Origin: Varroa destructor
Lineage: Eukaryota > Arthropoda > Arachnida > Mesostigmata > Varroidae
Reading direction: 5' to 3'
DNA: 64,000 nt
NCBI RefSeq assembly: GCF_002443255.2
Contig: NW_019211455.1
Coordinates: 5,438,597 to 5,502,596 of the forward strand
The notes below the pieces were generated by a model. It made no database searches and was not told the origin of the DNA. It worked only from the letters and a program-made list of their open reading frames with translations. Positions within the stretch are counted from its first letter, which is position 1. Each line of letters opens with the position of its first letter. Shown piece after piece: positions 53,184 through 64,000 of this stretch. Position numbers and translations under genes: made by a program.

Positions 53184-53594
53184 GTAAGCTCTCTGTACAG
53201 TTCGATAGACTTATTTGCTTCAAAAATACGCAGAACGTGCCTTTGTGCACGTACTGCGTACACTTGCAAGCGTAACCGCAGTTTTGTCCTGCCTATTAAA
53301 TACTATGAATAGATTATGGTCGGTGTGTCCATTATGGGCCGCTCATGTTTCAGTATTGTACCAAAGATAGATCCTGGGTTAGCTATGATTCTCTCCCGGC
53401 AATGATTCTGTGTCTTCAGGGTGCTCAAGAAGATACACAACTTAACGATAGGTTAACCTATGTTTAAGGATTTCGAGGGTGCTTTGATTGAGGGATTAAC
53501 GTGCTTCGATTTAGACAGATTTGTTTACTTAATAATTAATATTTTTATTAGAAAATATAATTTTAATTGTATCATTCATCGTTCTTGTTTATGG

Positions 53595-53598
<4 letters not shown>

Positions 53599-53625
<27 letters not shown>
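53599..53625. repeat. (TA)n microsatellite
   Basis: Uninterrupted TA tract of about 27 bases in an AT-rich block, about 400 bases after Ig exon B. Confidence 0.95.
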
Positions 53626-53631
<6 letters not shown>

Positions 53632-55950
53632 TTTTTACTAGCTATAATTTTTTATTAATATAAATTGCTTTCGTAAAATAACTAACCGTAACTATCCTTT
53701 TGGGTCTAATAGTGAATAAACCACTCAATACACAATACTTAATTTTGCATGAAACATCTCTCTAGAATATAGTACAATTTAATATGAAGATTTAATATTA
53801 GCTAAACTTATTAATATATCATACTCATACGCATCTTGATAGTCGTTGGGGGTTCTTGTCTAAAATAATCATTCGTGACAGATGGGATTACTACGAAGCA
53901 GTAGGTTCTCGTTTTCACAAATGTCTGGGGGTCTTTACTTAGAAAGGCATGCCTCAAATGAAGACATCTCTTTCGTGTTTGATAAGCCCATGACCTCTAG
54001 ATGGCGATGTCTTTCGAGACGGTCTGCTTCGATGAATCCATTTCTCATAACGCGGGGTAGTTTCGCATGAAATGAACGACTACCTTACATTGTTGTTTAT
54101 GTTTTTACGAACATCTTTTCAGGCATAATGCTGCTAATTAGCCATGCCGTAAATAATATTTCCCTGTCAACTATTTTATAAAACGAGTTTTCTGAGCATC
54201 GACGTGATTTATCAAACATTAGGTGATATTTCGATTGATGGCTAGGGATTAGAGCACTGTGCAAGTACACATGTACATACGTACAGAAAGTGTAACCCGA
54301 CTACGCTTTTTGGGTGCATACATATACATCGGTAAAAAATGAGAATATATATTTTTGGCAAGCTAACCGGAAGATGTGTCCATGTATCGCAATATGTTGA
54401 AATACATTTTGGAAAATCATAATATAACAAAAATAAAATCTACCATTTGCCTTCTTTTTTGTCTGTTTTTTTTTTTGGCATTTTTCTCAATTGCTGCATA
54501 ACCAGCCCGTAAAATGAGCTATCCATATTATATCAGTAAGTGTCGAATATAACTAAAAAATGTCTTCTTTATATATGATGCCCAAGCGACCCTTAGCCTT
54601 CCGAGATTCACATAATATCTCCATGTAAAACACTTTTTGGTGTTTTATAATTCTAATTGGAGAACAATGGCCACATACCTCCACACAGGAAAAGCCGAAT
54701 TAATATTAGTGTTATGGTTTTCAAGAGATGAAGTCGTAGTGATGAAATCGATCATTCACTCGTAATAGAATCATTTTAATATCAGTTTAGCATCACCATC
54801 GACAAACTATTTTCTGGGACAATGGGATTGCTTTAATTCTTGTAACAGACAATTTCTCTACGATGGCGTAGTTGGCTCCCATGATACGTATGAGCACGTA
54901 TGAACGTGCTACATACATGGCAATAATATGCATTGACCATTACTAGGGTCATGTGTGAGCCTTCTTCGACTGGTTGGCCTTCCACTTATATTCTCGTTCT
55001 GCTACCGAATGGGTGACTGCTGCCTTACTCTTCCTTAGTTACCTCCTTAGATTCTGATGACTGATGAGGTGTTCCTCCTGGGGGACTCTTTACCCAAGTG
55101 ACTTGCTTACAGCGACTTACCGGAAGTACTACGGGCACTCACAGCGCCCTGCCGAGGGGCAAACCGTCAAGCAGGCCTGACAACCACGTCGAGAGAGGAA
55201 GCTGATTCGTTGCTGTAAAGAACGCTAACGCAGACAGCGCCCTTCGGGAGATGAATATTCCCTTCGTCCGCTCGTGCTCACTGTACTGCGGCTCCCGGTC
55301 GCTTCCGCTGGCCTGGATGAGATGCAGCGTACGGGCTCCGTGTTCGACTCCGGGTTTCAGGCCAGCAGAATCAGCAGCGTCGGTGGCATTGTTTTTGAAC
55401 AATTCTTCGAGCCTGCTATCTTCTCTCTATCATCACAAAGGCCCTTTGGGACTTTGGTTTAACTAGCGATCGAGCCGAACTGTTATCCGTCGTTTCTATG
55501 AAGACGCGTCATCCAATATATGGAATATGCATATTCATGCGTGACCTGTGCAACATGTTTTCATTAGGATAGCTTACTATATATATACGAATATGTGTGT
55601 ATATGCGTAATTTGAACCCAATGATCTCGATCGTCTCGGGCAATGTATCGCCCGAAAACATCTAAACCCAAAACATAAAATCCCATTTTAGGACCTTCCT
55701 TGAAAGTTCTTCTTCGTCTTTGTTTTTCTTTCCTGTCTGCTCAGCTCTCGATAGAAATGGGGAGGCATTTTAGAATGCGTTTCGCAGCGAGTTATCTAAA
55801 TCGACTCTCACTTACCTAGTTACAGCTAAATGCTGAGCTAAGCTAAGCTTGCAAATATAGACTGTGGTTCACTACGGACTGGGGTCGCGGTTGAAAATGT
55901 TTTTGGCACCCACCTATGGTGGACTTGAAGGTTTTTTGCACGCACATATA

Positions 55951-55965
55951 CACACACACACACAC
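55951..55965. repeat. (CA)n microsatellite
   Basis: Seven to eight CA units preceded by an interrupted CA/TA stretch, seen directly. Confidence 0.85.
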
Positions 55966-56645
55966 CCGGTGAACGCGAGGCGAGCCACATTAGACGACGC
56001 CGATTTATAAGAAAACCCTCATTTGAACCTCAAACGTTATTGTTTGAATGCTCGCTTAACGTAGAGAAAACACGCGTAAGCTATATCTTTCTGCTTGATA
56101 GATAATTTAGGTTTAGCATAGAAAATAAGTGCGCTAAAAATATCTGAGTATTGAAGAATATAAACTAGACAAAGTCCTGGTTTCTATTTTTGTTCTAAAA
56201 TCTCACCTTGTCATACCTATACATATATGTATAGTAGAAAGGCGTGGTTATGCAATGCTGTGGAAAGGCAGGCTCATCAAACCGAATAAGTTTACAGGAA
56301 GGTAAAAAACAAATTACACTTGATAAAATTAAAAATGATAATTGCTGAGATGATGATCGCTTGCTCCCTTGCTGCAACCATCTTTTGCCACATGCCCACG
56401 TTACCCTTTGCAATATCATTTATATAACGCAATGCGCGATGCACAACGATAGAACTCCAATGTACAGGATGTTTTTTTTTTTCTTGATTTGTAGTCCCTG
56501 TCACCATGCTACTGTCCATTTGAGCATTTTCAGTCCTGCTCTTTCACCATAATATGCATCGTAGACGGTAGATAATAGCGGAAGAATAAATGACACAAAA
56601 CTTGGTTCGAACACCACTTTTAGATAGGCTTCGTGTTATCAGAAG

Positions 56646-56800
56646 ATGGCCTACATTATAAGCTGTCAACTATTACGTTGCTATTCAGATGCCGAAAATG
56701 ATCACACTGGACAAAAATTAATTCAACGCGGTGGCCGCAGGACCACAGCAAGAAACCTATTTGATCCATCTGCTCGTTTGCAACATTTAATAGTAGAAAG
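56646..56800 (+). CDS. Candidate first coding exon of an unrecognised gene
   Basis: An ATG at 56646 opens a frame of 51 codons plus two bases, ending at a strong donor (gaaag/gtaagg, GT at 56801). The peptide starts MAYIISCQLLRCYSDAEND, continues with a basic GGRRTTARN segment and ends ARLQHLIVER, with a balanced composition that looks coding. The N-terminus (hydrophobic, Cys and Arg, no acid in the first 14 residues) could be a mitochondrial targeting or signal sequence. An alternative acceptor ending at 56688 (gttgctattcag) would make 56689-56800 an internal exon in the same frame. Its exit phase (2) and content do not match the Ig exons, so it would belong to another gene. No following exon was found. 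Confidence 0.25.
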
Positions 56801-59800
56801 GTAAGGATACACAAATCTTATTAGAACCAAGTTAATGTTCTGCTAATATCTACAAAGTGGTAAAGTAAACGTGCACGTTACATATATGTATATTATAGCC
56901 TGAAATATGAAAATGCCATCCATATCACTGCCTTTCAAGGCCATCTCCGGCGGCGCCATGGCTCTACGTAGCGAGCAGTCATTCCTTTCAGGTGCTTCCC
57001 TACGCAGTTCTAGAGTAATATAACTCGAAAGTAACCTTTACGTTCGCGTTATGCCGATACACGACGTTCGTTCGTCTATCATGTGCGTTCCCCATTATAC
57101 TCTGTTAGGTAGACACTGTTCGTATATACAGAATTCTTAATGCTAGATATCGTCCATGTTAGAATCGAGCATCAAATAGTCTTTAATCATAGAGAAAATG
57201 AATAGAGGACAAACATATAGCAAAAGTTTGCTTCATCGTTTCTGAGTCGTTCGAGAATTTCTATCATAACTTTACTCATCATACTGACCTGCATAGAAGC
57301 TCAGTAAAGAAAGATCTTTCTACTGGTTTTTCAAGTAATAATTAAATGCATACTCTTTATATTGTACAAACGGCTGCGTAAAAAGTTTGTGATTCTAGGT
57401 CGTTACGCCATAATAAATATAATGGTGAAGTTTAGCAGCGTTACTTTCGATACGTATTATTTAATGCATACGGCTCGGTTATCAGTGGAATCTACTGTTC
57501 GTTTGCGATGTTAACAAGAAGTTGATGTTGCGAACAAGGGATGCTCAGAGGGGCTATATTGTTGTATCAAGCTGGATTTTCCTTTGCTTTTAGTAGATGA
57601 AGGCTTTCAGTGGGCCGCATGAGAATGCTAACAAGCCAGCTGTTGCGAAACTGAGTAATAGGCTAATAATGTTAACTTTCTTTTTTTGGTTCTTGAAAGC
57701 TTGTTACAAGATGCCCTACGGCTAAACTTAACTTGCCCTGTTGGCCGTCGCTAGCGCTGCGTGATACTTAAAAGCGACTGAATGTCCAAGTTCAATTTCA
57801 TGGTACTACTTTGTTCGTCGGACGACAAGGGTATTAAAAAAGATTTTCTGGACATTGGACAGTCGTCAAATAAAGAAAAACCTAATTTCTATTCATTTTT
57901 ATCACGGGAAACTTGTTCTGTACTTACTTCGATTAGTTTTCTTACTGGTAACGACAGTATTAGTGCTCTCATGTGAGTGGATGCTGGAGGTGGCGTTAAA
58001 AGGGTCCTGTGTTAAGTTATCACCTGTGGTTTATATTGTATGCAGTGTTCTACCATAGATAGTTCGTAAATTCTATTCGAATTATTTACATAAAATAAGA
58101 AATTGGATTAAGGTGATAACAGCTACACATATGCTATTTGGTCCCGAAAATCCCGAATTTTTCTGTAAACGGCCCGCTTCTATCTGTTCGTGCTCATGAA
58201 GGCTAAAAGACCAACAATATGTCCTGTCTATCGATGTCTAACAACATATTGACAACTGAGCCTGAAGCCTGATAATGTAACGACACTCACAGCTCCATAC
58301 GTTTACCACTCTGTGTATTTCTATGCGGTTGTACGTTAATATGCATTGGCGCGCAAGATATAACAAAACCGATTATCTGAAAAGTGTTGACGCTTGTGGT
58401 CGCCAATGTTAGCATCGACTATGGTCTGCCGCCATACATAACGGTAACCTTTGGGCATGCAACAAGAGAGTAAGTATGAATTGGCGCTCTTTTGTTCTGA
58501 TTGTAGTTATCTGTACTATTTCCCAGTTCTGAATTAAGCCTGTACTCTCTATCTTTTCCCCTCTCCTTTGATCCCCTTCCTCTCTACCGTTTTTAAAGTC
58601 GCGCTTCGTCTCAACCAACATTAGCTCTCCATCACTACGAGCAGCGGCATTACCACAAGTAACGCAGCCATCATTTCCCACAAAGGTCACTACTCCCAAG
58701 TCTCTGTTGCCTAATAGTGAGATTTCCGTTAAAGAGATCAAGCCGTATTTGCCTTTGCTCTATCCATCCCATTCGTGCTCATAGTTGGACGACGGAAAGG
58801 CTATAGGTCTTCATTCCTGTTTAGTCTACCCCTCCCCCCTCCCCCCTTGTACACAATATCCGGCGACTTTACTCGCGCCCACAGGAGGCTCGACAACAGA
58901 GACAGGCAGGCAAGTGGGCGAGCGTTTGGTAAAGGAGCATCGAAAAAGCGTACGGGCTAAACGAGGACAGAAAGAATGAAAACGACACTAACGGAGACTA
59001 CAAAAGACGGAAGAAATAGTGAATAGAGTGCTCACCTCACGACGCGCAGTTGTAGCAGCGGCGTCGATGCAGGCAGTGCCAGTTGTAGAGCAGGCACTGT
59101 CAAGTGTGAACGAATCTAAATAATGCTGTGCCCTCGAAGTTACGTCATTTTATTTTCAACTGAAGCTTGCGCCGCGGCGGCTCTTTCGCTATCCACTGAG
59201 ACCTCTGCGTCAAGGATAAAGGCAACGGCATGGAGACTGAAGCCGCGCGGGGATTGAAATCGCAAGGAACACAGTAGTTGGTCATACTGAACCCCTCAAA
59301 ATTTCGAAGGAGTCGCCATTTGAAAGAAATATGCTAAGCTCGTTGAATACCTCCCTTTCCAAACGTTTTACTTATACACAGTAGCCGGTCGTACGTAGAC
59401 TTCGTTGATCGGCTAGTAGCCCATCTTGACGAAAACGTTTGGGCCCTCAAGGGGCCTTGCTCTATTAGTGTTAGCACAGGCCTGCTTCTGCTACTTTTCT
59501 TCTTGCTCATATCGCTCAATGCAAAATACCGTTTTTCAATCAGGAAACTTGCATTGCTATGGCCCTGGTGCCTCTAGTCAGCGTGTGAACCGTACGTGTT
59601 TATCCCAGAAGCTTAGGAGCGGCCCGTTGTGGGATTGGCGATTGAGCTTCTTACAGTTGCCCTCAATTCTTGACATGCTGCATTTTCATCTGCCGGTCAG
59701 TGCGCGAAAGCGAAGCGACCGCAGGAAGGCGAAGTGAGCCAGATTGCCACCTATGACGGCCCGTCCGCAGGAAGGAGCAGCCTGATCTTTCGTCCTTTTC

Positions 59801-62132
59801 GTCTTCTTTCGTATGCGCTTCTCGCTAACGCCCCTTATGGTAAATTTATCTCAAAACCTCTATCGCGACAGCTCCAGACGGTGGGGGATGTCAAATTTCA
59901 TTCAGATTCATGTATCACGATGTTGTTCTTGAAGGAAATAATAATTTTCATAGAAATATTTCCTCCATAGATCATTTTCTTAACCGTAATAATGCATTCG
60001 GTGTAACGGTTGTTTAGCAACCTATTTTTTTTTCACAAGCAGTCTCTGGTTGACTTCAGTTGAAGATGTAGACACGCCTAATGTCTAATAAACTGCATGC
60101 AGATTTTGGTCCGGATATCACAATATTAAAACTATGAATCTCTTCGATAAGTGTTGCGTGGTTTATCGCGTAGGCCAACATAATATAAACAGGTCCCGAT
60201 TATACGGCAGCGAGCTATAGGTCAAATGTATAACTTTTTGTGCGCGAAACACTGGCCGCATTGTGAAGCTACACAGCAAGGACGAAACGCATTAAGCTAT
60301 TAAGAGCTTTCTAGGTTAAATAGCAATTACAACAATCTAAAATGCGCGTTGAATAAGTCACCGATTTGTTCTTTTTAAGCTTCCATATCTTTTTTTTCCA
60401 TATGACTTACGAAAGATTAGTTTTATAGCTCTCACGCATTCATGCAGAGTTCCATTGAGGCCGCAAGTAATTAGAATAAAGAAGTTTTTGTTTCAATTGA
60501 TTAATTTACTTAATATGGGACCACCGTCTTCACTGTTTTACCCTGGAAATCTTTAGCGGTTCCCGAAGATCGAATCTTAGCCGGACCTCTTCTTCTGCGC
60601 TCGCCAGCTATATCAAGTCTATTTTTTTCTTTGACTACTTTTCTATCTATTTTTTCTTACCTTCTACATCAAAGCAGACGACCTCAAAGAAGCGTTACAG
60701 CGTAATCCACTACCGTACGAGTTGATGTGCGTGCGGCTTTTCAGAAGTCCTTGAAACTCATCCCAGAATCTATCCAATATATGTAGACACACAAGGGGAT
60801 GGTTCACCTTTTGGGCCGTTTACCTTATCCGGGACTAAGCTTGCCCATCTTTTATATCTTGCCTAACTCCGTCTCGATCCGAAGAGTTTTGCCGGGCTAG
60901 AATCCTCTTTAAACTATGTCAAGGAACGTATCACCACAGACACTACCACCATCACCGGCAAACCGTCGATTTTCCTGCGCGGTTTTTCCGATTTTCCGTT
61001 CAGCCGCCTCGACCTCGAGCCGTATCCCTGAATCTCCTACATAGAAGCTCACATACATACACGCAGCCGATTCCGCAGGAGATAAATGTAGCTCAGAATG
61101 TGTTCTACGGCGTGGCTCTACCTAGCTGGTGCCCATGGAGCTTAGCGAGCTTCCGCTCTTCTCAGATTTGCCGTTCAAAAATCGATATATTTGATCTCGG
61201 ACAACCCTCGTCCACTTCCGTGTCTAGAGTTATTCCCTGCCTGGCCTTTTTTCGCTATCCTTGGCAAAATGTTTTTTCTTTCCGCGAACACATTTTGTCG
61301 TAAATTAAAGAAGAAGCGAGTCATTATAGAAGAACGAAGAGTTCATAGTTTTTCGGAAGTTTTTTATTTATACGCCAATGTTCTTCTCTCATCTCGAAGC
61401 GTGAAACCCGCACATGCTGTCTCTTTAAAAGGAACGTCAATAAAGAGGAAGTATAATCGATCTGTAATAGAACTGTTATTTAACTGTAGGATTTATCATA
61501 TTTTCTTCTGTATGTTTCTCGCAATCAAGAGTGCAATAGAATCGCAATAAACTAACCAATTTTTTACTTCAATGAGGAGAGGTCCTTCAAAGGCCTGCCT
61601 CCAGTCAGATGCATGACCGCTACCTCCGACGACGCCCCATAAACGGCTATTATAGACCAATTCCATATAAACACATATTTTTACTTATAAAAGCAATAAC
61701 GTTAAGGTACCCATTTATATAAGTATTCTGTCTAACTGAGATGTGAATACCGTTACCATCTAATTCATTTTGTGTACCTCAAACAACAAATCTGTCAGAT
61801 TCAATAGCCATTTAAAAAGCTTATTGCCTTTTGTTCGGTCTAAATGATGGCGAATGATCATGGACAGGCACATATTCTATTAAAACTATTATGTGAACTA
61901 TGAAAATTAGGTCCGAATCATTGTTGCACAAGCTAAAGAGCCCTATTGGCTCCAGGGTATGTTTTCCTTTACTACACTCAAGCGTGATTTTGTAGAGTAG
62001 TTCTGATAGGTTGGTTTGTGTTATAAACTTTTATGAATCTATCTTTCTATTGCTCATGTGTACAATAGCTTTTTGATGTCAATTAGTGGTACCCGTAGAG
62101 TAACATGCGTGTTGAGCTTTTCGATGTGCCGT
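56801..62132. other. Non-coding sequence before the tRNA gene
   Basis: No convincing exon. A GC-richer patch lies at about 58560-59830, with a 110-codon minus frame at 58409-58741 and plus frames of 103 and 78 codons at 59426-59970. None shows a recognisable domain. A C-rich tract at 58829-58846 is listed separately. A short frame at about 58376-58463 ends at a good gtaagt donor but lacks a proper acceptor. Confidence 0.4.
58829..58846 (-). repeat. C-rich tract, minus-strand G-quadruplex type
   Basis: Runs of 4, 6 and 6 C are separated by single T residues. On the minus strand this gives three long G runs with single-A loops, able to supply four G-triplets. It mirrors the arrangement of the plus-strand tract at 11288-11309. 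Confidence 0.75.
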
Positions 62133-62204
62133 GGGGATATAGCTCAGTGGTAGAGCATTCGACTGCAGATCGAGAGGTCCCCGGTTCAAACCCGGGTGTC
62201 CCCT
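62133..62204 (+). tRNA. tRNA-Cys (anticodon GCA)
   Basis: A complete 72-nt cloverleaf. The acceptor stem pairs ggggata (62133-62139) with tgtcccc (62197-62203), with one T-G pair. The D arm is gctc/gagc, the anticodon stem is ttcga/tcgag around the loop ctgcaga, and the T arm is cccgg-ttcaaac-ccggg. The anticodon GCA is at 62165-62167 and reads Cys codons. The discriminator base at 62204 is T (U in the RNA), as expected for tRNA-Cys. No intron and no encoded CCA are present. Internal promoter boxes are visible (tagctcagtgg and ggttcaaaccc). The open frame crossing it is a shadow. Confidence 0.97.
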
Positions 62205-62211
62205 CAGATTC

Positions 62212-62215
62212 TTTT
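62212..62215 (+). terminator. RNA polymerase III terminator (T-run)
   Basis: Four T residues eight bases after the tRNA-Cys 3' end, the standard pol III stop signal. Confidence 0.8.
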
Positions 62216-62678
62216 CTTTACAAAATACATTTTTCTTTTAAAAACAATAACTGTATTGGTATGTGGTTTTTATTTTTAGTGCGTGTCGTTGGCGGAGCAT
62301 TTCTGCAGTCTCATCATAACATCATTTATGACTCGTTTATGAATCATGTAGCCATTGTGCAAAAATAAAATGTATTGTTCAAGTCGAACGTTTTATACTA
62401 TTGATTGTACTAGTGGTAGAGATACAATGTTACTAATAAACAAAACTTGATTAGTACTGTTAGCACTTTATTTCTTCTTTACGATTAAATTATGAAATAT
62501 TTGGCATGGCTCTTCTTCGTCGAAAAATCGTCGAAAATTCATCGTAAAACGTACGCTTTATTATGAATATATCGCCTATATTGCTATGCCGGAACACGTT
62601 ATTCGCGTTGAGCTGTTTGACTGTATTGCAGCTAATACTTGTTATATTAATCAGATAATTCACAGACTGTATACATAC

Positions 62679-62695
62679 ATATATATATATATATA
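62679..62695. repeat. (AT)n microsatellite
   Basis: Alternating A and T over about 17 bases, seen directly. Confidence 0.85.
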
Positions 62696-62818
62696 ATAAG
62701 TTTGACCGCAAATGAGTAATGGCCTTTTTACACGCTTAGGAAACAGGTCAGTATATATTCAGTATTACACACGCATTCATATAATATAGTATAGAAGAAA
62801 TACGGAGATGCGATATAA

Positions 62819-62872
62819 AGCCCAATAACTGTATATTTGCAGTGTGCAGTTATTGGGCTCAGTTACTGGGCG
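62819..62872. repeat. 13-bp inverted repeat plus tandem copy of the right arm
   Basis: agcccaataactg (62819-62831) is the exact reverse complement of cagttattgggct (62847-62859), with a 15-base loop. The right arm is followed at once by a 13-base near copy, cagttactgggcg (62860-62872), with two differences. This could be a small hairpin RNA precursor or a decayed element. Confidence 0.8.
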
Positions 62873-64000
62873 GTTAAAAGGACGCTCGTTGAACGTCGAA
62901 GGATAACAGTCGAAGAATACGGATAGTTAGTGTCAGTCGCCAATGATGTCTGAATGGTCCGTATCGTTGTTTCCTGCGTATTACGTTTTTGGTGTCTTTC
63001 CATCCACACAGCGGCGCCGCTGACTACTTATCTAGTGATTGCTTATTCTACAGATCCGACCCTCAGAAACCGTCGATTTTCAGAAATATGACGGTTCATC
63101 GTCTACTCCATTAATTGAACAGGAAGCTTGTAACTTTTCTTTAAGTTGCTCGATTTAGCCAGTGCAAGATCTGTAAAGACTTAAAAGATATGCTTGAAAA
63201 TGTTTTTATGAAAATCAACTTTTTTTGTTTAATAATCACTAGAAACCACTACTAAGCCCATGAGACGTACAAGCGCTCTCGCTTTTTTACACTATTTGAA
63301 AACTTACTGTTTATACAGAGCTTTTAGCAGAAGAATATGTAGTAGGTCGTCAAAAGTAGAAATTCGTTAAATGTAGCTCTAGATTTCTACGGATGCTATT
63401 ATTAGGGGTAGTTTCTTAATTTTAATTAAAGTATACACTCGCACTTATTCTAACAGAGTATGCCCTTTTCATGTCCCAGTTCTTCGTTTTTTTGAAATTT
63501 ACTCTGCTTTTATAACGAACCGGACCAATTTACATAGCAGAGGCTCCAGTTTTATGGTAACACAAATTATGATGAAATGTTGCATTTAACATTGTTAATG
63601 GCACATGTTTGCGGTCAAAGCATGAGCTAACTTAAGGTATAAATTCTTTTCGCTGCTCCTTTCTATAGAATCTGCTCGTGTCAGGGGCCTATACCATGTA
63701 TTGGGATACACCGATGCTGCTAGCATATCTACCATATTGCCCTAAAGATATCTGTTATTACAAAAATTTGAAAGCTAGCAAAAAGTGAATTTTTACAAAA
63801 TGATTCATTTGAATTGCGCTATATATTTTATCTCAAAACAAAGACATCTTACGGTTTTTCGAGACTTCGCGTGTGTCCACACTAGCACATATAGTTCAAA
63901 TCCGCCCAAATTTAAATTAACCGGCCACAGTTTAACATATAGTAACGACGCAACAAAAGGAAACCTCATTTATCATTATTTATTATGAATAGATTCAGGG

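Larger units (their letters stand above)
53184..56645. other. Non-coding sequence after Ig exon B
   Basis: Presumed intron. Mostly AT-rich, with a TA tract at 53599-53625, a GC-richer patch at about 55000-55480 and a CA tract at 55951-55965. In the GC patch a minus-strand frame (about 55420 down to 55139) ends at a good donor-like gtgagt but lacks a pyrimidine-rich acceptor and shows no known domain. It is not called. Confidence 0.4.
62205..64000. other. AT-rich non-coding sequence after the tRNA gene
   Basis: No recognised exon. Contains a TA tract, a hairpin with a tandem copy of its arm, and an acceptor-like site ending at 63053 followed by a 34-codon frame with no known domain. Sequence to the window end is AT-rich. 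Confidence 0.45.

Noticed and set aside
55139..55420. Minus-strand frame ending in a gtgagt donor-like site
   Set aside because: The peptide looks coding-like, but the expected acceptor side is purine-rich without a pyrimidine tract, and no domain is recognised.
58376..58463. Short plus-strand frame (VSIDYGLPPYITVTFGHATR) before a strong gtaagt
   Set aside because: Superficially fibronectin-like, but only about 27 codons long, with a stop just upstream and no pyrimidine-rich acceptor. Its exit phase also does not match the Ig exons.
63054..63158. 34-codon frame after an acceptor-like ttctacag as continuation of Ig exon B
   Set aside because: The phase fits, but the peptide lacks the D-x-G-x-Y-x-C motif needed to finish the Ig domain and ends at a stop with no donor.

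Overview
This window reads as nuclear DNA of an invertebrate animal, probably an arthropod. Coding sequence is sparse and split by GT-AG introns. One intron appears to be more than 30 kb long. The only RNA gene is a eukaryote-type tRNA with internal A and B boxes, no encoded CCA and a T-run terminator. Most of the sequence is AT-rich, with simple repeats and patches of higher GC. There are no operons, ribosome-binding sites, CRISPR arrays or recognisable transposase genes. The species cannot be named from the sequence alone.

Three things are well supported. (1) Two plus-strand exons carry immunoglobulin-like domains. Exon 19844-20356 encodes a whole Ig domain and exon 53059-53183 encodes the first half of another. 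They have matching phases (1-1, then 1-0) and are probably exons of one large cell-surface or secreted Ig-superfamily gene, separated by an intron of up to 32.7 kb. The first Ig domain has a Ser/Thr/Pro-rich insertion of about 75 residues between its first cysteine and its core tryptophan, which is the most unusual protein feature here. (2) A compact two-exon gene on the minus strand (50903 to 49739) lies inside that intron. It encodes a predicted 254-residue secreted protein with a signal peptide and a three-repeat ricin-B-like (beta-trefoil) lectin fold. (3) A tRNA-Cys(GCA) gene lies at 62133-62204.

Layout: 1-19843 is flank or 5' intron of the Ig gene, with a GC-richer patch at about 6900-8700. 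19844-20356 is Ig exon A. 20357-53058 is the large intron, with GC-rich islands (about 24-27 kb, 31.6-32.3 kb, 35-36 kb, 37-39 kb, 40.6-41.7 kb, 43-46 kb) and the nested lectin gene. 53059-53183 is Ig exon B. 53184-64000 is further intron or 3' sequence holding a possible first coding exon of another gene at 56646-56800 and the tRNA. Several perfect hairpins, three G-quadruplex-type tracts and many microsatellites are listed. Most of the other open reading frames are no longer than chance allows at this base composition and are not called as genes.
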